Part shown: positions 54,700-63,262 of the stretch, piece by piece | Numbering within the stretch: the stretch's first letter is position 1 | How the letters are laid out: each line of letters starts with the position of its first letter | Source of the DNA: Gammaproteobacteria bacterium | GTDB lineage: Bacteria; Pseudomonadota; Gammaproteobacteria; Pseudomonadales; Azotimanducaceae_A | Length of the DNA: 64,000 nt | Assembly (NCBI GenBank): GCA_012960755.1 | Contig: DUAT01000105.1 | Coordinates: 25,548 to 89,547 of the forward strand | Direction of reading: 5' to 3' | The notes under the pieces: generated by a model | Databases searched by the model: none | The model's input: the letters and a program-made list of their open reading frames with translations, nothing else | Told to the model about the DNA's origin: nothing | Made by a program: the position numbers and the translations under genes

Positions 54700-54948
54700 A
54701 TGGACGACGAAGCAATAAGAAAACAGACGGCAGCCGACGAATTAGAGACTAAGCGATGGAAAAACCGCCGACGGATGGCCTGGGTATCTTTGGCGTTTCT
54801 GATTTTTGTTGGCTTCTGGGTTTTGTTCTCTCCAGACATTGATCGAATAGCGAAAATCTCTGATGTCCTGAACGCCATTATCTATTCCATGACGACAGTG
54901 GTGGGAGTCTATATGGGTTTGGCAACCTGGTCGCAAATAGGAAAATAA
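54700..54948 (+). CDS. 82-residue two-helix membrane protein
   Basis: A small protein with a charged N-terminus (MDDEAIRKQTAADELETKRWKNRRR), then two hydrophobic helices (about 28-45 and 57-77) joined by a short polar turn. It has no recognised family. The start at 54700 follows AAAGGTGAG; a longer in-frame start at 54649 lacks a site. Positive charges before helix 1 put the N-terminus in the cytoplasm. It precedes the Lys/Ala-rich gene by 36 bases and may be co-transcribed. Confidence 0.55.
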   Translation: MDDEAIRKQTAADELETKRWKNRRRMAWVSLAFLIFVGFWVLFSPDIDRIAKISDVLNAIIYSMTTVVGVYMGLATWSQIGK

Positions 54949-54984
54949 TGCACTATTCTATAGGAATCAAACAGGGGAACCATC

Positions 54985-55485
54985 ATGGCCCACAACAAAG
55001 CACAGGAATTGCTGGAAGAACTGGAAGATCAGTTCCATGGAATTCAATCAAAGATATCCAAGGTTAAGGACAGCTATCTATCCAGGCATCATAATGATTA
55101 CGATAATGCAAGGAGAAAATATCAGCGATCCAAAAAGAAATTCGATGATGCGCGAAAGAGGGTCACAAGGGATGCTGCCAAACTCGGTAAAAGTGGCACC
55201 AAAGCTGCCCAGAACCAGCTGAAGAAAACCAAAGCTGCAGCAACGCTACTTGGCGAAGCACTGGGCGAAGCCAGGCAGATCATGACCACTGCCCAGGAAA
55301 AACTAAGCGCGGCAAAACCTTTCGAAAAAAAGCTGGCTGCTCGCGCCAAAGCACTGGCTGCCTTTGAGAAAGACTGGACGGTAAAACAAAAAACCGCAGC
55401 GAAAGCAAAAGTAGATCGCGCTAAAAAAAGAAAGGCAGCTTCGAAAGCAAAATCAACGGATGTGAAGACCCCACCTGCCACTTAA
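54985..55485 (+). CDS. Lys/Ala-rich coiled-coil protein, AlgP/histone H1-like tail
   Basis: A 166-residue, highly basic protein with a good ribosome binding site (AGGGG). The first 60 residues form a helical region (KAQELLEELEDQFHGIQSKISKVKDSY). The second half is Lys/Ala-rich, with AKAKVDRAKKRKAASKAKS at the end, reminiscent of AlgP or histone H1-like proteins. DNA or RNA binding is possible on composition alone. I do not assign a gene name. Confidence 0.6.
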   Translation: MAHNKAQELLEELEDQFHGIQSKISKVKDSYLSRHHNDYDNARRKYQRSKKKFDDARKRVTRDAAKLGKSGTKAAQNQLKKTKAAATLLGEALGEARQIMTTAQEKLSAAKPFEKKLAARAKALAAFEKDWTVKQKTAAKAKVDRAKKRKAASKAKSTDVKTPPAT

Positions 55486-55632
55486 CATTTCCCATTTTGT
55501 TGTCACTTCGTGCCTCTTTCTTGCCAAATTTGAGCCCAAAACCTATGTGAAATTGGTGACTTGGTCGTGATTTAATGGAAGCCTGTCGGTGCTATTGCTC
55601 CATATAGTCACCGGATGGCTATACTCTGATGT

Positions 55633-56205
55633 ATGAATCTACTCGGCAAAGTGACAATCCTGCTTGTGGCCCTGACGGCAATGGTGCCAGCTCATGGTGC
55701 GTGTCGCGAAAAACTATTGATCCGCCTTGATACGGTAACCGGCAAACTCTCCGCCGAGGACTGTACGCTCCAAGACCTGGTAGGTGGTAGAGATGGTTCA
55801 AAAGTAGACGTCTTTGTATACAAGGTAGATAAAGTTGATTCAATCAACATCAGTCTCAGTTCGAATCAATTTGATTCCTACCTGCATATCTACAGCGAAG
55901 ATTATACGACCCTGTATGCCGCAGAAGATAACAGCAAGAACGGCCCCAATGTTAGTATTGATCGGCTGATTCTCAATCCAGGAACCTATAAAGTGCTGGT
56001 AAACTCAGCCACACACGATGCTGATTACGGTCGATACGTTCTTAGGATGAGTGAACCAGCTTATTCCGGGGACGTGCCCGAAGAAACCAAAGCCTATTAC
56101 CGGAACGCATATAGAGAGTTGGCAGCTAACCCTGCGAACAAAGCCGTTTCAGCCACGAATGCTTCAACGACTATCAAGGAAACAGAAGTTCAGGCTCAGG
56201 AATAA
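55633..56205 (+). CDS. Exported protein with PPC-like beta domain
   Basis: A 190-residue protein with a signal peptide (LGKVTILLVALTAMVPAHG). The central part resembles a bacterial pre-peptidase C-terminal domain: VDVFVYKVDKVDSINISLSSNQFDSYLHIYSED, then RLILNPGTYKVLVNSATHDADYGRYVLRM. Such domains are beta sandwiches in secreted proteins. The C-terminus is low-complexity and rich in Ala and Thr. No peptidase domain is attached. The function is unknown. Confidence 0.62.
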   Translation: MNLLGKVTILLVALTAMVPAHGACREKLLIRLDTVTGKLSAEDCTLQDLVGGRDGSKVDVFVYKVDKVDSINISLSSNQFDSYLHIYSEDYTTLYAAEDNSKNGPNVSIDRLILNPGTYKVLVNSATHDADYGRYVLRMSEPAYSGDVPEETKAYYRNAYRELAANPANKAVSATNASTTIKETEVQAQE

Positions 56206-56228
56206 TCCGGCGGCTAGTAGCTCAGGCC

Positions 56229-56600
56229 CTAAAATGCCACGGAGGCGGTCGAAATTTTCCTGCGGGCAACCCGAAAAGCCTTCACACAAAGAATGGTTAA
56301 GCTCGCGATGTTGTTTATGGGCGACAATAACCAGGCAATCCAGGTGTCACCCAGGTCAACCAACGAAGTGGTGAGTAGTTGGGTGATTAATTGTACGACT
56401 TCCAGTGGAATTGCCAGAATCCACAAGCCCGTTGCCACCATCAACACCGCACATGCCAGCCCCAGGTAGACTCGATAACTCCGGATACGCATTTGCTGCA
56501 CAACTTGCATGGTAAATGTCTCACCATCCAGCTCCTGTTGCGCCTTTGTAAACAAGGTTTGCAACCATTGCTGGTTCTCGAGGTCCCTGTCATTCGTCAT
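56229..56600 (-). CDS. Small membrane protein coupled to an ECF sigma factor
   Basis: A 123-residue protein with a soluble N-terminus (about 1-35) and two hydrophobic segments (about 42-66 and 80-105). Its start overlaps the stop of the sigma factor gene (ATGA, 56597-56600). This position and layout are those of an anti-sigma factor, but no zinc-finger HxxxCxxC motif is seen, so that role is inferred from context. Confidence 0.6.
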   Translation of the reverse strand: MTNDRDLENQQWLQTLFTKAQQELDGETFTMQVVQQMRIRSYRVYLGLACAVLMVATGLWILAIPLEVVQLITQLLTTSLVDLGDTWIAWLLSPINNIASLTILCVKAFRVARRKISTASVAF

Positions 56601-57187
56601 CGGGTGGTCCTCCCTGTTTCGGTTTGTTCGCTGGTACTGTTGCTGTAGACGGCCAAAATCTGTTGCAAACGCCGCGTGCCACGATTGATATGTGATTTGA
56701 CGGTACCGAGGGGCATAGTCACAATTTCTGCGATCTCTTGATGGCTTAATCCTTCATGATAAGACAAGACGATGCATAACCGCATATGTTCCGGGAGCGT
56801 TGCCAGGGCCTGATCCAGGTCGATATCTACAACCGTTGAGTGGTGGAGAACATGGTCAATTTCATCCTCCCCGACTTCCTCGGCACGCCATAGCGGGTCT
56901 TTCTTACGTATAGTCTGAAGCCAGACTGTTATGGCCAGGCGTTTCAACCAGGCACTAAAGGCGACGGCCTGTTTCAAGGTATGGATCTTCAGCCACGCCT
57001 GCAAAAAAACTTGCTGGGCCAGATCATCCGCAAGGGTTACATCATTGCAACAACGTCTCATCAAGTGTCGGATCGATGATTGTTTGCGACGAATAAGGTC
57101 TGAAAATGCATCCCTGTCACCGTTACGAGCCAATGTGACTATCATGGTTTCGGGACAATCCGGGTAGTGGTCCTGTGCCTTGAACAC
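56597..57187 (-). CDS. ECF-type RNA polymerase sigma factor
   Basis: A 196-residue sigma-70 family factor. Region 2 is LARNGDRDAFSDLIRRKQSSIRHL with TLADDLAQQVFLQAWLKI. Region 4 is ALATLPEHMRLCIVLSYHEGLSHQEIAEIVTMPLGTVKSHINRGTRRLQ. The GTG at 57187 gives a normal N-terminus; ATG 57145 is possible but leaves almost no residues before region 2. The gene lies five bases after the stop of a DUF6249-like membrane gene and overlaps the putative anti-sigma gene, so the three form one operon. Confidence 0.85.
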   Translation of the reverse strand: MFKAQDHYPDCPETMIVTLARNGDRDAFSDLIRRKQSSIRHLMRRCCNDVTLADDLAQQVFLQAWLKIHTLKQAVAFSAWLKRLAITVWLQTIRKKDPLWRAEEVGEDEIDHVLHHSTVVDIDLDQALATLPEHMRLCIVLSYHEGLSHQEIAEIVTMPLGTVKSHINRGTRRLQQILAVYSNSTSEQTETGRTTR

Positions 57188-57192
57188 AAATA

Positions 57193-57618
57193 TTAATTCG
57201 CTGAATCGTCTTCTGCCGGGTACCAGCGCCCGGCAACCTTTGCAGAGATTAAAAAGCCAATTGCCATACAAGCTGTCAACGCCGAGACGCCTAACAAAGG
57301 CCCGAAGGCTTCTGGTTGATAGGAACCGAGTATAACTCCGAACACACCCAACCCGACCGAGACTGGCAGCAACCACAGCCCGGTAATCTGCAATGCCTGA
57401 TCCTGTCGCGTTTCTGAGCCATTGGCCACGAGGGAAAGCTTCGCCATTAATTCATGGTCCAGTGGCTGGCCGCTTTCGATCAGCCGCCGTATCGTCTCAT
57501 GTTGTGCTTCTCTTTTACGAATATTGTCCCAAACGCCAGCAATGACAGCAATACCGACAAAGCCCCAGAACGCGAGCGCTGCAAGGCCTGCCCCTATACC
57601 CAAATTCAGGTTTTCCAT
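57193..57618 (-). CDS. DUF6249-like membrane protein
   Basis: A 141-residue protein with a first helix near the N-terminus (ALAFWGFVGIAVIAGVW), then a polar segment (IRKREAQHETIRRLIESGQPLDHELMAKL) typical of DUF6249-like proteins, then two further helices. GAGG eight bases before ATG 57618 fixes the start. It is the first gene of the sigma-factor operon. The envelope signal it might report is unknown. Confidence 0.65.
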   Translation of the reverse strand: MENLNLGIGAGLAALAFWGFVGIAVIAGVWDNIRKREAQHETIRRLIESGQPLDHELMAKLSLVANGSETRQDQALQITGLWLLPVSVGLGVFGVILGSYQPEAFGPLLGVSALTACMAIGFLISAKVAGRWYPAEDDSAN

Positions 57619-57752
57619 CTGTTTATCCTCAACAATGATTGGATGATATCTATAAAGATGCAGATAAGTCTGGTTTGGATGCAGTGAATGAAAAAATATT
57701 TCCATTTAGACATTTTACTGCCCTTTAACTTGCCTTTACATTACGTGATTCG

Positions 57753-58923
57753 TTAGCTGCCAGTGATGCGCTTTTCTCTCAAAGTCATGCCAGCCCAACT
57801 AGCCGCCAGAACCAATAACATACCGTTAATGAAGAAAGGAAGACTCTGTCCCACGTTGTCATAAATCCAACCTCCAAAGATTGGACCCATGGATGCGCCA
57901 AGACTCACCACCAGTTCATAGAGTCCATAAATCCTACCGCGTTCCTGCTCATTGGATAAATCTCCGACCATCGCCTGACGCGCAGGGTCAGCCATAGCAC
58001 CGCCAACCGCCGACAGCGTGTAAAGCACCACCAACCAGATCAGGTTAGGTAATAGCGGAAGTGTAATATAAAGTAATCCTGTCATTAGAAATCCAACGGC
58101 CATGACTTCAGCCTTACCGATTCGGTCGCTGAGCTTACCGACCCTGGAAGGCAGCAACATATACACAATCAGCGCTGGCAGTAACACCATCCCTATGGTC
58201 ATCGTGTCAACTGAGTACCTGTCCAGCAGATAGATCAGAAAAATTGGTCGGATCATGGCATCTGCAAAACCAGCTACAAATGCGACCAGCATGAGCCGAA
58301 TCAGTCGCGGTTTAAGTTCTAGACCCCGCCAGGGGTGCCAGTCAAAGGTGCCACTGTTTTTCTTAACCGTCTCAGGTACATGTCGGTAGGCGAAAAATGC
58401 ACCAAGCAATGCCATCGAGGAATAGCTGACAAATGCAATCTGCCAACCCAGAGACTGATCCAGTATCGTCATCACAGAGAAGCCGATCACTATCCCGACC
58501 ATGCCTCCCCGGGAATACATTTCCATGTTCCTGCCTATCGCCGCAGCACGAGTATTTTTGGTTGTGAGGTCAGTGGTGATGGTGTCAATAGTGATTATCA
58601 GTAACGAGGCACCTATGCCTTGTAACAGCCTTGCCAGCAGCAGAGCTTCAAGATGACGCGACAGAAAAAATGAGACTCGTGGCCGCATACACAAGCAGCG
58701 CGGAAATCAAAAACCAGCGACGTCCATACCGATCGAGACCGACGCCAACCAAAGGTCGAATAACAATCAAAGAGACGGTAAACACCGTGAAAAGTCCGCC
58801 GATCTCCATCGCCGATGCGCCAAGTATTTTGCCATAAATGGGTAGCAAAAAAGAAAGGAAAAACACCGGAAACGCGACTAGAAAAAATGGTTTATGCAGT
58901 ACCCCGGGCGAGACAGTTTGCAT
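57753..58923 (-). pseudogene. Frame-disrupted MFS transporter
   Basis: The N-terminal frame (58923-58648) encodes helices 1-3: FLLPIYGKILGASAMEIGGLF and VRPLVGVG-like IRPLVGVGLDRYGRRWF. A second frame (58694-57753) carries the remaining helices (LARLLQGIGASLLIITIDTITTDLT, and the C-terminal half). The junction lies in a run of six A (58665-58670 on the plus strand); one extra base restores SLIFFLSRHLEALLLARL. The gene is otherwise full length and paralogous to the MFS gene at 30040-31245. A sequencing error is as likely as real loss. Confidence 0.8.
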
Positions 58924-59101
58924 CTTCGAGTGTAGTGTCCTTACGGGTTGAAGCCAGAGTCTAACTCGTTTGTTGAATAGAGGTAATCAAGGAAATAGCA
59001 CCAGTTAAAATATAGTGACTGGTGTTTGTAAGATCCTGTACTTGTATGTGACTAATCTCTATAGAATTCGAAAAACCAGAAGTGGCTGGGGAGTTTTGTA
59101 C

Positions 59102-59584
59102 TTGGGAGTACAGTTGCAACAATCTTACAGCGAAATGGTGGAAGCGAACTTGCATCGCTTGAAAGCCATAGCGCGTAGTTACGCTGACCACCAGAGTCGT
59201 GAAGATCTGCTACAAGAGATGCTGTATCAGCTGTGGAAGAGTTTCGAAAGCTTCGAAGGTACTTCGCAACTGGACACCTGGGTCTATCGGGTAGCACTTA
59301 ATACCGCGATTAACTTTATACGCGGCCGCTACAACAACCCGAGTTTAGTGGCCGGGGAGGAGCCTGTTGAACCTCACCATAACGGCGATCTTGATGCTTC
59401 CATGGATATCCTCGAGCAGTTTTTACACGGTCTCGATACCATCGATCGCGCGATACTACTGCTTTATCTCGATGATATCCCTCACCGACAAATTTCCGAA
59501 GTCATTGGCAAATCCGTCAATGTGATCAGCGTGCGAATTAATCGCATGCAGAATCGTTTTCGTCAACAACATGTGGATGATTGA
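59102..59584 (+). CDS. ECF-type RNA polymerase sigma factor, second copy
   Basis: A 160-residue sigma factor. Region 2 includes LKAIARSYADHQSREDLLQEMLYQLWKSFESFEG, with TWVYRVALNTAINFIRGR. Region 4 is FLHGLDTIDRAILLLYLDDIPHRQISEVIGKSVNVISVRINRMQNRF. The start is taken as TTG 59102, with GGGGAG at eight bases; the frame is open further upstream to 59015 but without a site. It is followed after nine bases by a membrane protein gene and is divergent from the disrupted MFS gene. Confidence 0.85.
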   Translation: MGVQLQQSYSEMVEANLHRLKAIARSYADHQSREDLLQEMLYQLWKSFESFEGTSQLDTWVYRVALNTAINFIRGRYNNPSLVAGEEPVEPHHNGDLDASMDILEQFLHGLDTIDRAILLLYLDDIPHRQISEVIGKSVNVISVRINRMQNRFRQQHVDD

Positions 59585-59593
59585 GTAATAGTA

Positions 59594-60187
59594 ATGGAAC
59601 TGGATCAATTAAAAAGTCATTGGCAACAGCATAACCTAAGTGCGAATCAGAACAATCAACAGGAGCAGAATATGGATGCGATAGAAAACAAAATGAAGGC
59701 GTTAGACAAGGCAATACGCAACAGAACTCTCTATGGCAATTTGACATTTGCGATCGCGATTGTCGCAATGCTGGCCTTCGACTATCTCCTGATACTGCTG
59801 GACAAACCCATGCTCGCAGTCATTGGAGTCCTAACCTGGGTGGTCTGTCTGGCAATAGCGATGGTGCGCTTGTTTGTCCTGCAAAGACAAAACGGAGGTA
59901 GCGACAAGGCTCTCGCCATGGACGCTTCACTACAGCAGCAACTGTTAAAGGTGAAATCTGAATCGCGTTTCTACCGGTCAGTCGCGACTTCGATCCTGGC
60001 GCCATTAGGTATCGGTGTGGTGTTGATTTTAATTTCCACAGGTCCGACATTATTCGTGGGCACCTTTCAATTAGGATTTTTCATGGTAATCGCTTATTGG
60101 GCGCATCGATTTAATCTGCGCCATATTACCGAGAACCTGAAACCACTCGAGGATGAACTGGAACACGACCTGCAGAGGTTGGCTTAG
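59594..60187 (+). CDS. Membrane protein downstream of the second sigma factor
   Basis: A 197-residue protein that starts MELDQLKSHWQQHN, a common start for small membrane proteins paired with ECF sigma factors. Four hydrophobic segments lie at about 50-66, 72-92, 128-148 and 150-166. It is coupled to the sigma gene (nine-base gap). A role in binding or modulating the sigma factor is inferred from position only. Confidence 0.68.
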   Translation: MELDQLKSHWQQHNLSANQNNQQEQNMDAIENKMKALDKAIRNRTLYGNLTFAIAIVAMLAFDYLLILLDKPMLAVIGVLTWVVCLAIAMVRLFVLQRQNGGSDKALAMDASLQQQLLKVKSESRFYRSVATSILAPLGIGVVLILISTGPTLFVGTFQLGFFMVIAYWAHRFNLRHITENLKPLEDELEHDLQRLA

Positions 60188-60371
60188 AAGGAGCGTATTG
60201 CGGCGTACGACGACAAACCATTTGCCCGCCGTGGTATTTATATTGTACGACGCCACCTCTATTTGGCACGATTTTGCCAGGTCACTGATGGGCCCGACGA
60301 GGTAAATATGTCGCAACTTGCGCGGCGAAGACGAGAATTGAGTGTTTAATTTGTAGTAGCATTCTCTCAAA

Positions 60372-60824
60372 ATGGGAACGCTAATCTACCTGGCATTTCA
60401 GACACGTGATCAGGCCAAAATTCTAAGCGCAAGAGCAGTCTGGGACGCACATATTTCTTATGTTGAAGTTAATGAAATCTTGGGTGATGGGGGTCCGGTC
60501 AGCGAACTCATCTTCAGCTGTTTGTCTGATCCGGAAGCGTTGTCTAATCACGAAAAATACCTGTTGCATCGATTCACGCGAGGATGGTTCCAAAGATTGG
60601 AAGCACAATTTACGCTGTACAATGTGGGGATACTTGACGCAGAAGTGTGGCAACTTAGGCGAGGCTATGCAAAAGCGATGCTCGAAAACGCCCTGCTCGG
60701 TGAAGCCCGGGCGATAGACAAAAATAACTCAATGTTTACCAAGACATTTATCGAAGAGATTGACAGCACATTGCAACCAGAACTATCCGGCTTCATGGGA
60801 ATCAGGCCAAATAAGCCAGAGTGA
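60372..60824 (+). CDS. Hypothetical protein, N-terminally shortened
   Basis: A 150-residue protein starting MGTLIYLAFQTRDQAK. In related proteins a segment like VVVTLIYLAVQTRQN lies at the end of an N-terminal membrane helix, so this copy seems to lack the first part of that helix. The remainder is helical (ARAVWDAHISYVEVNEILGDGGPVSEL). No ribosome binding site is evident, and stop codons lie directly upstream in frame. It may be a remnant or start elsewhere. Confidence 0.4.
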   Translation: MGTLIYLAFQTRDQAKILSARAVWDAHISYVEVNEILGDGGPVSELIFSCLSDPEALSNHEKYLLHRFTRGWFQRLEAQFTLYNVGILDAEVWQLRRGYAKAMLENALLGEARAIDKNNSMFTKTFIEEIDSTLQPELSGFMGIRPNKPE

Positions 60825-60944
60825 TCACTGGCCGGAAGAAACAAGGGTAGCCATTTTCGGACGCCATAGTCGAAAGAAGGAGTCCTTATTCCAGAAGCTC
60901 GTATAACATTGAACTACCGACGTATCGAGGGAGAGGCGCTTTTC

Positions 60945-61364
60945 GTGAACGAGGCAGCTAAGTTAAAAGCGATTGACGACTATCGACAGTACCAGGATTC
61001 GCTCCCTAATCTATTAGGGATTGAACTAACAAGTGTTGGTGATCAGGTATTGTCTGTTTCCCTCCAAGTGACCGCTCATCATTTGAATCCTGCACACACC
61101 AGCTGTCATGCAGCGACTATGGTTGCGATAGCGGATACCGCATGTGGCTGGGGTTGCCTGGCTCATCTCCCTGACAAGGCGCTAACGTTTACCACCGTGG
61201 ATCTGAATTGCAACCTTCTTCGAGCTGTTACTGATGGTATAATTACCTGTGAGGCGTCACTACTACATGGGGGGCGAACAACACAAATCTGGGACGCTGT
61301 TGTCCATGACGAGAGTGGCAAGAGGGTCGCAGCCTTTCGCTGTACGGAATTGATACTCTATTAA
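60945..61364 (+). CDS. PaaI-type hotdog-fold thioesterase
   Basis: A 139-residue thioesterase. The hotdog pattern is PNLLGIELTSVGDQVLSVSLQVTAHHLNPAHTSCHAATMVAIADTACGWGC, followed by FTTVDLNCNLLRAVTDGIITCEASLLHGGRTTQIWDAVVHDE. This matches the PaaI/4HBT family that hydrolyses acyl-CoA or aryl-CoA. GGAGAGG at eight bases selects GTG 60945; a TTG at 60909 is also in frame. The CoA substrate is unknown. No phenylacetate genes are near. Confidence 0.82.
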   Translation: MNEAAKLKAIDDYRQYQDSLPNLLGIELTSVGDQVLSVSLQVTAHHLNPAHTSCHAATMVAIADTACGWGCLAHLPDKALTFTTVDLNCNLLRAVTDGIITCEASLLHGGRTTQIWDAVVHDESGKRVAAFRCTELILY

Positions 61365-61475
61365 TATGCGGTCGTCTTCGGGGGCATTGAGTGGCGCCTC
61401 AGCCATAAGCGTAAACCGGCATTTCTTCGCGCACGCTGTCAGTATCGACTGATTGCTCTGGTAGCCCTGATTCCA

Positions 61476-61499
61476 TAAATCCCTCACGTGAGGGATTTA
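61476..61499. promoter_or_regulatory. Perfect 24-bp palindrome
   Basis: A 24-base perfect palindrome is centred on CACGTG, with half-site TAAATCCCTCAC. It is too exact for chance in 64 kb. It lies in a gene-poor gap after the thioesterase gene. A dimeric regulator operator is the simplest reading; no regulator is adjacent. With no T tract it is not a terminator. Confidence 0.55.
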
Positions 61500-61581
61500 C
61501 CCGATAGCCCGTCGCCTCGGGATCACCTTCCCATTGCCATTTCGAAAGTACCAGGCACCTTCAAAGTTGCCTACAATATTC

Positions 61582-62322
61582 TTACTGACCCGCAGGAACT
61601 GAGCTCATACGGCGAATCAGGTCTTCAAAGCGTGGATCATCACGGAAAATATCGTTTTGGGGCCCCGTATTGAACCAGAGGAGTCCTCGGGAGCGGGAGT
61701 CAAACAATCTTTCGAGAATTTCGAGAGCCGCACCTTCATCGCCAGTTATTTTCAGCCATCGGGCTCTGTTAACGTCATCACCAACAGGAGTTGACTGAGC
61801 AAGAATTTCACGAGCCCGTTCGGTGTTTCCGGCATTTGCGTGGAGCAACCCCAACGACAGACTCTTTTCTGGATTCCCCCCAACCATTTGATAAGCTCTT
61901 CCCGCTCCAGGATCGCTTCATCATGACGACCCAACTGCGACAGAACCTAAGCAAGATTGATGCGTGTATTGATATGATCCGGTTCGATCTCGAGTACCTC
62001 ATAATAAGTCGACAGCGCCCGCTCGTAACGACGTGAAGAGATGATTAGGTTCCAGTGGATCCCGTTCGACCGCCTGGGCCGCTGCTGAGACAGCCTCGGT
62101 AACGCGACCCTGGGACAGTAATGCCGACGAAAGACCGTGCCAGGCTTCAGAGTTGCTCGCGTCTAATTTTATCGCAGGCCTGAACGCAGTCTCGGCAACC
62201 TTCCAATCCCAATCCATGTGATGGGCGACGTAGCCTACTTCAACATGAACCTGCGAAAGTGAATCATCGAGCTCTAATGCCCGCTGGGCAGCACTGCGGG
62301 CGAGTCTCATCTGGCGCCCCAC
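61582..62322 (-). pseudogene. TPR-repeat protein remnant
   Basis: Fragments in three frames together read as a C-terminal TPR domain: RSAAQRALELDDSLSQVHVE, then AWHGLSSALLSQGRVTEAVSAAAQAVERDPLEPN, then a stretch YERALSTYYEVLEIEPDHINTRINLA interrupted by a TAG, then NPEKSLSLGLLHANAGNTERAREILAQ, and the end RDDPRFEDLIRRMSSVPAGQ. At least two frameshifts and one in-frame stop break it, and the N-terminal part is missing. It resembles the tails of TPR proteins with an N-terminal TIR or winged-helix domain. It is decayed. Confidence 0.75.
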
Positions 62323-62488
62323 CGCTCAATCCGCGACGAAAATATAGACCTCTTGATGGTGCAAATCGAAGATATTATGTTGTCAGAGCACAAGAAGGTC
62401 GTGAAAATATGCGGCGAAACGATGGTCGTCAGCGATATATGTTTGATTCGAGTATTATCCACCTTTAAATTAATCCGAGAGAATTTTA

Positions 62489-62656
62489 ATGGCAAAAACT
62501 AACTACGCGTTCGAGAAACGGCAGAAAGAGATTGCGAAAAAGAAAAAAAAGGAAGAAAAACGCTTGAGAAAAATGGGTAAGGGTACTGAAGAAGATCAAG
62601 TCGATCAAAATCCTTTGGCGGAAGATAAAAATAGGTCTATCGATAATAGTGATTAG
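62489..62656 (+). CDS. 55-residue Lys/Glu-rich small protein
   Basis: An ATG at 62489, with a GAGAG sequence upstream, opens 55 codons to TAG 62656. The first half is strongly basic (MAKTNYAFEKRQKEIAKKKKKEEKRLRK) and the second half acidic. Short proteins that start MAKTNYAFEKRQKE are recurrent in proteobacteria, from memory, with no assigned role. It lies between two decayed genes but is itself intact. Confidence 0.55.
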   Translation: MAKTNYAFEKRQKEIAKKKKKEEKRLRKMGKGTEEDQVDQNPLAEDKNRSIDNSD

Positions 62657-62854
62657 TAAGAGATTATCGTTACCTCGCTTTCCAAACGGTGAGTTGGAAT
62701 CGTGAGTTTATAACCTTTCCCTCAATCGATTCCAATGACAGCACAATCATAGGCCACTCCTGTGGCGGTCCTTTGCGGCCCGGACATTGTTGACCAAGCC
62801 AACTGTTTTCAACCAGTACATTTCTATAAGTCTGTCGTTAAATGAGTCTGCGTA

Positions 62855-63262
62855 TTGATGAGTATTGAATCCTATAGGGTTCCAAAACATATCGTCGAAG
62901 AACTTTCTCTCCAATCCAACCGATTGGTCCCCATTTTTCGAGATAGAGATGAACTGACAACCTCTGGTGACTTGTCCATTACTATCAAGAAAGCTTTGGA
63001 AGACTCAGAGAACCTCATCGTTATCTGCTCGCCGAACGCGGTTGAATCATATTGGGTGAATGAGGAGATCAGACAGTTCAAACGACTTGGTAAGTCTGAT
63101 CGAGTGTTTTGTGTTCTGGTTGATGATGCTGTACGAAGTTTTCCTCCCGCAGCAATGATTGATGTGGATGAGGATAACCCTGCCACTACCTTGGAGACTG
63201 AACCCCTTGCAGCGGATTTGAGACCCAACTCATACCAATACTCTACGGACTCGCGAGAGTAG
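62855..63262 (+). pseudogene. Truncated TIR-domain fragment
   Basis: A 135-codon frame carries the central part of a bacterial TIR domain: SIESYRVPK, then VPIFRDRDELTTSGDLSITIKKALEDSENLIVICSPNAVESYWVNEEIRQFKRLGKSDRVFCVLVDD. The N-terminal FISYSH-type strand is missing, with a stop just upstream in frame, and the C-terminus runs into unrelated sequence. Such TIR domains are usually followed by TPR repeats, and a TPR remnant lies just upstream on the other strand. It is a non-functional piece. Confidence 0.7.
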
